NCBI GenBank assembly: GCA_031431125.1
Contig: JANPCX010000003.1
Span: forward strand, 1 to 14,494
Direction: 5' to 3'
Length of the DNA: 14,494 nt
Origin: JANPCX01 sp031431125
GTDB taxonomy: Bacteria > Pseudomonadota > Gammaproteobacteria > Burkholderiales > Burkholderiaceae_C
Positions 8,556 to 14,494 of this stretch are shown here, in pieces (position 1 is the stretch's first letter; each line of letters begins with the position of its first letter). Under the pieces are notes generated by a model. It had not been told where the DNA came from and searched no databases. It worked only from the letters and a program-made list of their open reading frames with translations. Made by a program: the position numbers and the translations under genes.

Positions 8556-9775
8556 GACGCAAGCCCTGACCAAAACTCACTGTAGGGCAAGTAACGCACC
8601 ATGTCGCCCATTTGAATCGTTTGGCCCGGCGGGTTGTCCACCAGGCCATCGCCCCACACAGTGGACGTCAGCACGCCCGAGCCTTGGTGGGGGAACAAGT
8701 CGAGCCCGCCATCCGCATGGCGACGCACCCGCAAAAACTCGCGGCGTTTGTCCGCGCGAGGCCAGTTGAAATCTGCGCGTTGCAAATACCCTTGCGGTGC
8801 CGCAGGCGACAAACCCTGAAGCTGCAACAGCACCGGCCGCACCAGCAGCAAAAAGGTGACGAAGCTGGACACCGGGTTGCCCGGCAGCCCCATCACATGG
8901 CAGCGGCGCTCGCCCACTTGAATTTGCCCATAGGCCAAGGGCTTGCCGGGTTTGATCGCCAGCTGCCAATCGTGCAGCATGCCTTCAGCGGCGAGTGCGG
9001 GTTTGAGGTGGTCCTCTTCACCCACCGACACACCCCCGCTGGTGATGATGAGGTCGAAGTTTTTAGCCGCTTCGCGCAGCGCCGCGCGGGTGGCCTCCAG
9101 GCGGTCAGGCACCAGACCGAGGTCTTCGCAGCGCCCGCCCAAGGCCTGCACGCAGGCGATGAGGGTTGCGCGGTTGCTGTTGTAAATGGCGCCGGGCCGC
9201 AGTGCTTGCCCTGGCATCACCAACTCATCGCCCGTGGAGAACACGCCCACACGCGGTTGACGGTAGACGGTCACCGTTGTGGCCCCCACCGTGGCCACCA
9301 TGCCCAGCGCTTGGGGCGTCAGGCGTGTGCCTCGCTCAAGTACAACCCGCCCCACCGCAACGTCTTCACCGCGTTGTCGAATGGCAGTGCCCACAGGCGG
9401 CACAGCCAAAAACCGCACGGCGCCATCCAGGCTTTCCGTTTGTTCTTGCATCAACACCGCATCGGCCCCCGCCGGAACTGGCGCACCAGTAAAGATGCGG
9501 GCGGCGGTGCCCGGTTGCAGCGGCTGACCCACGCTGCCCGCCGCGATGCGCTGGCTCACGGGTAACACCGTGCCCACTTCTTTCACGTCGGCTACACGCA
9601 AGGCATACCCATCCATGGCACTGTTGTCGTGGGGCGGCACGTCGAGTGGCGAGATCACGTCTGCGGCCAGGATGCGGCCCAGGGCGGAGGACGCTGGCAC
9701 CAATTCCATCGCCACCGCGTTTGATGAAAGCAGTGACCGCTTCAAGACGGCCAGTGCGTCATCCAAGGAAATCAT
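8552..9775 (-). CDS. moeA: Molybdopterin molybdenumtransferase MoeA
   Basis: MoeA inserts molybdate into adenylylated molybdopterin, the last common step of molybdenum cofactor synthesis. The 407-aa length is close to the usual 400–411. Motifs in order: DNSAMDGYA (50–58), FTGAPVPAGAD (95–105), RQRGEDV (133–139), FSTGDEL (179–185), TSGGVSVGEED (245–255) and GLPGNPVS (296–303), covering the acidic metal and substrate residues of the family. A beta-barrel C-terminal domain follows. ATG 9775 has GGAG about 8 nt upstream. It is the first gene of moeA–moaD–moaE–crcB; its upstream neighbour is a plus-strand accessory pair rather than a biosynthetic gene, so its promoter should lie in 9776–10010. Cytoplasmic. 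Confidence 0.96.
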   Translation of the reverse strand: MISLDDALAVLKRSLLSSNAVAMELVPASSALGRILAADVISPLDVPPHDNSAMDGYALRVADVKEVGTVLPVSQRIAAGSVGQPLQPGTAARIFTGAPVPAGADAVLMQEQTESLDGAVRFLAVPPVGTAIRQRGEDVAVGRVVLERGTRLTPQALGMVATVGATTVTVYRQPRVGVFSTGDELVMPGQALRPGAIYNSNRATLIACVQALGGRCEDLGLVPDRLEATRAALREAAKNFDLIITSGGVSVGEEDHLKPALAAEGMLHDWQLAIKPGKPLAYGQIQVGERRCHVMGLPGNPVSSFVTFLLLVRPVLLQLQGLSPAAPQGYLQRADFNWPRADKRREFLRVRRHADGGLDLFPHQGSGVLTSTVWGDGLVDNPPGQTIQMGDMVRYLPYSEFWSGLAS

Positions 9776-10010
9776 GGATGTCTCCGGGTATGTGGTTGCT
9801 GCAGCGAGGAAACCCGTGCTCGATTGATGGCAGTGATTTGTTGCTGGCGAGGTGGTTCATGCGGAATCGTTGAATGCCATTTGAGTTGAATTTTCGACGA
9901 TTTCGCCTTTGTGATTTCCAGGTTGTTGAGGGTCCAGCTGAATAGACGCGACAGACGACGGTGATACGCTTCAAAAAGCGTCCCAAGCCCCTGTACCGCG
10001 AGAGGTATTG
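9776..10010. other. Divergent intergenic region between moeA and a plus-strand gene pair
   Basis: These 235 bp should hold promoters for moeA (minus) and the unknown gene at 10011 (plus). The stretch 9870–9920 is visibly more AT-rich than its surroundings, but I find no clear −35/−10 pair, operator palindrome, riboswitch or small gene. AGAGG at 10001–10005 is the ribosome site of the plus-strand gene. Confidence 0.45.
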
Positions 10011-10487
10011 ATGTCAGCTCACTACACCTTCATCTTGAGCCTAACGCTAGCACCACAGGCCGCTTCAGAAAATGCCGAGGCTTTGCGCTATGTATTCCGT
10101 GACGACGCTCCCCGTCCAAGTTCTCTGCCGCAGCACAAATTCTTCGAAACGTTCGATCCACAGTACCGGTTTCAACAAGGCTACAGAAACTTCCAACCTA
10201 GCGCGTGGCAGTGCGCGTTTTGGATGGCACCGCTTGAAGGTGGCACTTCGTACGCTGGAGTCAACCTGTGTTTGCCAGGTAACAAGCTTGAGGGCGTTGC
10301 GCAAGACCTCTTTCCCTTTGTCCAGTGGCTGGCGACGATGTCCAACGCGCAGGGCCCGGTGGGCATCGTGTTCGCTGAGGACTTACCCGAAAGCGAGCCC
10401 ATGGTTCTCTACGTTCGAAATCAGCGCCTGTACATTGGGGCGTCGAATCCCATAGACGCCAAGGCAGTTGATGATGGTTCGCCCTAG
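10011..10487 (+). CDS. Hypothetical protein, 158 aa, first gene of an accessory pair
   Basis: ATG 10011 follows AGAGG by 5 nt; a TTG codon directly before it is not needed. The product begins MSAHYTFILSLTLAPQAASE and is predicted soluble, with no signal peptide cleavage motif or strong membrane helix. It has an aromatic-rich middle (FFETFDPQYRFQQGYRNFQP) and a C-terminal region ending DAKAVDDGSP. I recognise no family and no catalytic motif. It lies 42 bp before the 326-aa plus-strand gene, so the two probably form an operon. The pair runs against the surrounding minus-strand housekeeping genes and sits between moeA and thrC, suggesting insertion. Confidence 0.65.
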   Translation: MSAHYTFILSLTLAPQAASENAEALRYVFRDDAPRPSSLPQHKFFETFDPQYRFQQGYRNFQPSAWQCAFWMAPLEGGTSYAGVNLCLPGNKLEGVAQDLFPFVQWLATMSNAQGPVGIVFAEDLPESEPMVLYVRNQRLYIGASNPIDAKAVDDGSP

Positions 10488-10529
10488 CCGTGCTCGCCCA
10501 CCTGAACACCTTCAATCGCACCAGCCACC

Positions 10530-11510
10530 ATGATCGTTCCCAACCACTGGGCGGAAGCCCGAAAACAACACAAAACACACGGAAAACAAATCACCGTTCG
10601 CCGGTATGGCTGGTCCATGCTCAGCGAGTCCGAGGCGCAATCCGTGGCAGAGGCGCGCGCCGACGAAGCGCTGCAAAGACTCATTGCTGGCGAGAAGCTG
10701 CATAGACGCGAGCCCAAGGTTGCCTACAACGGCGCCCATGGAGTTCCAAGTCGAGAGGAAGTGCTGGCACGCCACGGCGACCAGGTCGTCACCCGCAACG
10801 CCTATGGCGCGCATTGCCTGAACTCGCCGAATGCGCTCTTCGCGGACGTCGACTTCTCGCCGGAAGGTGGACTGAAACCGGGTTTTATTGCTTTTGCTGT
10901 TCTCCTTGCGGCATCCCTCGGAACTGGCGCGCTCATGCAAAGCTGGGGAATCACTTTCGGTCTGGTTTTTTTGTCCATGATCGCCGCCGCACCGCTGGCA
11001 GGTCTCGCCCGCCGCGCGGGGGTAGCGGCAAAGGGTGGCGAGGAGCGCATTGCACGGGATCGAATCGTCAAGTTTGTTTCGGCCCATCCATCCTGGAGCG
11101 TTCGCCTTTACCGAACCCCTGCTGGCTATCGCGTGTTGGCAACCCATCAGCCGTTTGATGCCACCTCAGACGAGGTTCAACGCTTCTTCCTGGCTGTTCG
11201 TGCGGACCCTGTCTACGTTCGGATGTGTACCAATCAGAAGTGCTTCCGCGCCAGGCTCACCGGCAAACCTTGGCGCATCGGTATCTCCACACACATGCGT
11301 CCACGACCCGGCGTTTGGCCTGTACGCCCCGAAATGATCGCCATTCGCAATCAATGGATCGCAGGCTATGAGGCCAGTGCAGCGGGGTATGCAGCTTGTC
11401 GCTACATAGAGTCCATCGGTTCTGGTGTGGTCCACGAGTCCATCAAGTTTGCGGTCGACTTGCATGACCGCGAATCCCGAGCGCTGGTTTCTGGCGCACC
11501 GCTCGCGTAA
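10530..11510 (+). CDS. Hypothetical membrane-hairpin protein with D-x-D and RTPAG motifs
   Basis: The 326-aa product from ATG 10530 is not a family I can name. Residues 1–100 are charged and helical, with RADEALQRLIAGEKLHRREP and AYNGAHGVPSREEVLARHGD. A hydrophobic strand NALFADVDFS (101–110) places D106 and D108. Two membrane helices follow (about 119–136 and 141–160) with a very short turn, so both flanking parts face the same side, presumably the cytoplasm. The C-terminal part has YRTPAGYRVLATH (194–206), then D226, two cysteines (C233, C238) and ARLTGKPWRIG (241–251). The strand-D-x-D, later RTPAG-strand order loosely recalls archaeo-eukaryotic primase-like enzymes, but the usual His of the second motif is not obvious; this is only a hypothesis. 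No strong ribosome site precedes the ATG, consistent with coupling to the gene 42 bp upstream. Convergent with thrC. Confidence 0.7.
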   Translation: MIVPNHWAEARKQHKTHGKQITVRRYGWSMLSESEAQSVAEARADEALQRLIAGEKLHRREPKVAYNGAHGVPSREEVLARHGDQVVTRNAYGAHCLNSPNALFADVDFSPEGGLKPGFIAFAVLLAASLGTGALMQSWGITFGLVFLSMIAAAPLAGLARRAGVAAKGGEERIARDRIVKFVSAHPSWSVRLYRTPAGYRVLATHQPFDATSDEVQRFFLAVRADPVYVRMCTNQKCFRARLTGKPWRIGISTHMRPRPGVWPVRPEMIAIRNQWIAGYEASAAGYAACRYIESIGSGVVHESIKFAVDLHDRESRALVSGAPLA

Positions 11511-11520
11511 TGGCACGCAG

Positions 11521-11535
11521 TCTTTCAACGAAAGA
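11521..11535. terminator. Small hairpin between convergent genes
   Basis: TCTTTC (11521–11526) and GAAAGA (11530–11535) form a perfect 6-bp stem with a 3-nt loop in the 33-bp gap between the 326-aa plus-strand gene and thrC. There is no T tract on either strand, and the stem is AT-rich, so termination activity is doubtful. Confidence 0.2.
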
Positions 11536-11543
11536 ACTCGTCC

Positions 11544-12950
11544 TCAACCCCGCTCCGCAACAAATGCTTTCACCGCCCCCACATCCACCCCCATCACCAC
11601 AAACCGCTTAGGCAAACTCTCAATGCCTTCCAAGCCTGCAGGGCGAGGTGGTTGTTGGCCTATGGCTTCGACGATGGTCTCGGCGAATTTGGCGGGCAGT
11701 GCGGTCTCCAGCACCAACATCGGCACGCCTTGCTCCACGAACTGATGCGCCACTTTGAGGCCGTCGGCGGTATGGGTGTCGATCATCACGCCTGCCCGTT
11801 GCCAGGTGGCTTGGATGGAGGCCAAGCGATCGGCATGGGTGCTGGTGCCGGAGACAAAACCAAACTGTTTGATGGCTAGGAATTCTTCGGCAGACACGGC
11901 GAATGAGCCTTTTTCTTCCACCTCGGTTTTGAAGAGTTGTTTGACGCGTGCGCCGTCGCGCTTGAGCAGATCGAACACAAAACGCTCGAAATTCGAGGCT
12001 TTGGAAATGTCCATCGATGGGCTGGAGGTTTCAAAGGTGTCGGCGCTGCCCCGCACGCGGTAGCTGCCGGTGCGGAAGAATTCGTCGAGCACATTGTTTT
12101 CGTTGGTGGCCAGCACCAGGCGTTTGATGGGCAGGCCCATGGAGCGCGCCACATGGCCGGCGCAAATATTGCCGAAGTTGCCTGAGGGCACGGCGAAGCT
12201 CACTTGCTCGTCGTTGGTCTTCGTCGCCTGGAAGTAACCGGCGAAGTAATACACCACTTGGGCCAGCAGCCGTGCCCAGTTGATGGAGTTGACGGTGCCG
12301 ATGTGGTGGCGGCGTTTGAAGGCCAGGTCGTTGGAGACGGCTTTGACGATGTCTTGACAGTCGTCGAACACGCCCTCGATGGCGATGTTGTGGATGTTGG
12401 CGTCTTGCAAGCTGAACATTTGCGCCTGCTGGAAAGCGCTCATGCGGCCATGGGGGCTGAGCATGAAAACCTGAATGCCATTTTTGCCGCGCATGGCGTA
12501 CTCGGCGGCGCTGCCGGTGTCGCCCGAGGTGGCACCGAGGATGTTGAGCGTTTGGCCACGGCGAGCGAGTTCGTACTCGAACAAGTTGCCGAGCAACTGC
12601 ATGGCCATGTCTTTGAAGGCCAAGGTGGGGCCGTTGGACAGGGCTTGCAGCGCGAGGCCAGGCTCCAGCGGTTTGAGCGGCGTGATCTCGGGCGTGCCAA
12701 ACACTTGTTCGGTGTAGGTTTTGCGCACGAGCTTGCGCAAGTCTTCCGCAGGAATGTCGTCGATGTAGAGCGACAAAATTTCAAACGCCAAGTCGGCATA
12801 GGTCAGACCGCGCCACTTCGTCAAGGTGGCGGCATCCACTTGCGGGTAATGCGTGGGCAAATAAAGCCCACCATCGGGGGCCAAGCCTTCTAACAAGATG
12901 TCGCAGAAGCTGCGCTCTGCTTGATCACCACGGGTGCTGATGTATTTCAC
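11544..12950 (-). CDS. thrC: Threonine synthase
   Basis: This PLP enzyme converts O-phosphohomoserine to threonine, the last step of threonine synthesis. The 468-aa product begins (V/M)KYISTRGDQAERSFCDIL, the classical start of long-form bacterial threonine synthases, and carries NGPTLAFKDMAMQLLGN with the PLP lysine at K113 and GATSGDTGSAA (139–149) for phosphate binding. GTG 12950 is chosen because the family start matches there and GAGG lies about 9 nt upstream; the longer frame to 13043 reads through an intergenic repeat and is rejected. It follows hom by 127 bp on the same strand. The C-terminus ends VKAFVAERG. It is convergent with the plus-strand accessory pair. Cytoplasmic. Confidence 0.95.
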   Translation of the reverse strand: MKYISTRGDQAERSFCDILLEGLAPDGGLYLPTHYPQVDAATLTKWRGLTYADLAFEILSLYIDDIPAEDLRKLVRKTYTEQVFGTPEITPLKPLEPGLALQALSNGPTLAFKDMAMQLLGNLFEYELARRGQTLNILGATSGDTGSAAEYAMRGKNGIQVFMLSPHGRMSAFQQAQMFSLQDANIHNIAIEGVFDDCQDIVKAVSNDLAFKRRHHIGTVNSINWARLLAQVVYYFAGYFQATKTNDEQVSFAVPSGNFGNICAGHVARSMGLPIKRLVLATNENNVLDEFFRTGSYRVRGSADTFETSSPSMDISKASNFERFVFDLLKRDGARVKQLFKTEVEEKGSFAVSAEEFLAIKQFGFVSGTSTHADRLASIQATWQRAGVMIDTHTADGLKVAHQFVEQGVPMLVLETALPAKFAETIVEAIGQQPPRPAGLEGIESLPKRFVVMGVDVGAVKAFVAERG

Positions 12951-12994
12951 GGACAGTGCCTCAAATTCAATGCTGTGAGCCCACGCTTCTCGCC

Positions 12995-13055
12995 ATTCCC
13001 GCCCTGGCGGGAATCCGACGCGGTATCCGCCATGGATTCCCACCTGCGCGGGAAT
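12995..13055. repeat. REP-like intergenic element with two ATTCCC/GGGAAT hairpins
   Basis: In the hom–thrC gap, ATTCCCGCC (12995–13003) pairs perfectly with GGCGGGAAT (13006–13014). A second, imperfect hairpin is made by ATTCCC (13036–13041) and GGGAAT (13050–13055). Flanking bases extend the resemblance to the CATTCCCGC…GCGGGAATCC type of dispersed repeat that is common between genes in many proteobacteria. It may stabilise the hom message end or attenuate read-through into thrC. The copy number in the genome cannot be judged from one copy. Confidence 0.7.
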
Positions 13056-13077
13056 GACGGTGTAGATGGTTGTATTT

Positions 13078-14388
13078 TCAGTTCAGGTCTTCTTTACGGA
13101 TGCGTACGATGGGCGCCAGTACCGTGGGCAAGGCTTGCATTTGCGCCACGGCTTTGCTCATTTCACCCTCGACGGTGTTGTGGGTGAGGATGATGACGTC
13201 GGTGTGGGTTTCGCCCTGGGCCGATTCACGCTGCAGCAGCGCATCAATCGAGATGTTGTGCTCAGCCAAGATGCCGGTGATGCGCGCCAGCACACCGGCT
13301 TGGTCGGCCACTTGCAGGCGCAGGTAGAAGGAGGTGACCACCTTGTCGATCGGCAAGATGGGCGTGGCCGCCAGGGCATTGGCTTGGAAGGCCAAGTGCG
13401 GTACGCGGTGGTCGGGGTCGGCGGTGTGCAAGCGGGTGATGTCGACCAAATCGGCAATCACAGCCGACGCGGTGGGCTCAGACCCTGCGCCTTTGCCGTA
13501 GTACAGCGTGGTGCCCACGGCATCGCCCTGCACCATCACGGCATTCATGGCCCCTTCCACACTGGCGATCAAACGTTCCGCTGGGACCAAGGTGGGGTGC
13601 ACACGCAGTTCAATGCCGCTGTCGCGGCGGCGTGCGATGCCCAGCAGCTTGATGCGGTAGCCGAGTTGTTCGGCATAGGTGATGTCCAAGGCTTGAAGCT
13701 TGGTGATGCCTTCCACATAAGCTTTGTCGAACTGCACCGGAATACCAAAAGCAATCGCGCTCATGATGGTGGCTTTGTGGGCCGCGTCCACGCCTTCAAT
13801 GTCGAAGGTGGGGTCGGCCTCGGCATAGCCCAGGCGCTGGGCTTCTTTGAGCACGACGTCAAAGCTCAAACCCTTGGCGCGCATCTCGCTCAAGATGAAG
13901 TTGGTGGTGCCATTGATGATGCCGGCAATCCACTCAATGCGATTGGCAGTGAGGCCTTCACGCAGCGCTTTGATGATGGGAATGCCACCGGCCACGGCGG
14001 CTTCAAAGGCCACCATCACACCTTTGGCGCTTGCTGCCGCAAAAATTTCAGTGCCATGCACAGCAAGCAAGGCCTTGTTGGCTGTGACCACATGTTTGCC
14101 GGCCGCGATGGCGTCCATGACCAAGGTTTTGGCAATGCCATAACCACCGATCAACTCGATGACGATGTCGATCTCGGGGTTGGCAATGACTTCGCGGGCA
14201 TCGGCGACCACCTTGTCGTGGTCGCCGACGATGGGTTTGGCGCGCGCCACGTCCAAGTCCGCCACCATGGTGATCTCAATGCCACGGCCGGCCCGGCGCT
14301 GAATTTCTGCTTGGTTGCGGGTGAGCACATTGAAGGTGCCGCTGCCAACGGTGCCGATGCCGAGTAGGCCTACTTGTATGGGTTTCAT
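13078..14388 (-). CDS. hom: Homoserine dehydrogenase (with ACT domain)
   Basis: The enzyme reduces aspartate semialdehyde to homoserine with NAD(P)H, at the branch to threonine and methionine. The 436-aa product has the Rossmann motif GLLGIGTVGSG (7–17), TANKALL with the catalytic-type lysine K105, GIINGTTNFIL (156–166), GYAEADPTFDIEGVDAAHK (187–205) containing the substrate-binding acidic residues and K205, and a C-terminal ACT domain (about 353–425, with VADQAGVLARITGILAEHNI) that usually mediates threonine feedback. The length is normal for monofunctional Hom. ATG 14388 has GGGAGGG about 10 nt upstream. thrC lies 127 bp downstream with a repeat between; both are on the minus strand and probably coexpressed. 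The upstream region is lost in a low-quality end. Confidence 0.97.
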   Translation of the reverse strand: MKPIQVGLLGIGTVGSGTFNVLTRNQAEIQRRAGRGIEITMVADLDVARAKPIVGDHDKVVADAREVIANPEIDIVIELIGGYGIAKTLVMDAIAAGKHVVTANKALLAVHGTEIFAAASAKGVMVAFEAAVAGGIPIIKALREGLTANRIEWIAGIINGTTNFILSEMRAKGLSFDVVLKEAQRLGYAEADPTFDIEGVDAAHKATIMSAIAFGIPVQFDKAYVEGITKLQALDITYAEQLGYRIKLLGIARRRDSGIELRVHPTLVPAERLIASVEGAMNAVMVQGDAVGTTLYYGKGAGSEPTASAVIADLVDITRLHTADPDHRVPHLAFQANALAATPILPIDKVVTSFYLRLQVADQAGVLARITGILAEHNISIDALLQRESAQGETHTDVIILTHNTVEGEMSKAVAQMQALPTVLAPIVRIRKEDLN

Positions 14389-14400
14389 GCTGTGCGCCCT

Positions 14401-14494
14401 CCCGTGTTGGGGGGGAGAAAAAAAGAAAAAAAAAAAAAAATTAGAAACCCAACCGCCGGGGGGGGAAGAAGAACCCGAAAGAGGACAAGCGAGG
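14401..14494. other. Homopolymer-rich window end, probable poor-quality sequence
   Basis: After the hom ribosome site the sequence changes abruptly to G7, A8, A19-type runs, another G8 run and purine-rich bases. Nothing coding or regulatory is recognisable, and the composition is unlike every other intergenic stretch in the window. It resembles a degraded read end rather than genomic sequence. Confidence 0.6.

Noticed and set aside
12951..13043. Longer thrC start giving 499 aa
   Set aside because: The extra N-terminus reads through the ATTCCC repeat and is not threonine synthase-like; GTG 12950 matches the family start.
13066..14367. 433-codon plus-strand open frame lying antisense to hom
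   Set aside because: It mirrors hom in a GC-rich region, its translation is His/Gly/Asp-rich with no known domain, and hom itself is unmistakable. Similar antisense frames occur over clpB, thrC and moeA.

Overview
The window looks like a chromosomal segment from a betaproteobacterium of order Burkholderiales, most likely family Comamonadaceae (Rhodoferax, Hydrogenophaga or Acidovorax type). This rests on the GC-rich coding sequence, the character of the recognisable proteins, and a hom–thrC … moeA–moaD–moaE–crcB–clpB order on one strand, which I recall as typical of that group. The assignment is inference; no marker gene such as rRNA is present.

Left part (1–2065): two divergent genes for predicted exported lipoproteins, one cut by the window edge. 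Both have a twin-arginine-like leader, a lipobox cysteine, and then a low-complexity Gly/Ala/Pro linker. The complete one continues into a Kelch-like beta-propeller domain. Next (2101–4724): a 3-oxoacid CoA-transferase pair (scoA, scoB) on the minus strand, divergent from a PAS–LuxR regulator on the plus strand. Their shared 117-bp intergenic region holds three TACGTA boxes about one helical turn apart, two of them forming a 22-bp perfect palindrome. An unrecognised 168-aa protein follows the regulator.

Middle part (4735–9775, all minus strand): clpB with a close match to a sigma-32 heat-shock promoter, preceded upstream by a tightly coupled molybdopterin cluster, moeA–moaD–moaE, whose last gene overlaps crcB (fluoride exporter). 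Two anomalies stand out. The ClpB NBD1 Walker B motif reads GE instead of the invariant DE. crcB is broken by a one-base frameshift in a T5G6 run. Either could be real or a sequence error.

Right part (10011–14388): two plus-strand genes of unknown function lie against the flow of the minus-strand genes, between moeA and thrC, and look like an inserted accessory pair. The larger one (326 aa) has a membrane hairpin placed between a hydrophobic D-x-D motif and an RTPAG-type strand. This layout loosely recalls archaeo-eukaryotic primase-like active sites and is the most speculative but most novel item here. thrC and hom (threonine biosynthesis) follow on the minus strand, separated by an intergenic repeat with two ATTCCC/GGGAAT hairpins. 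The last about 90 bases are homopolymer-rich and look like a poor-quality contig end.

No tRNA, rRNA, CRISPR array, insertion sequence or phage gene was recognised. Hand reading of codons was used throughout; no database search was possible.
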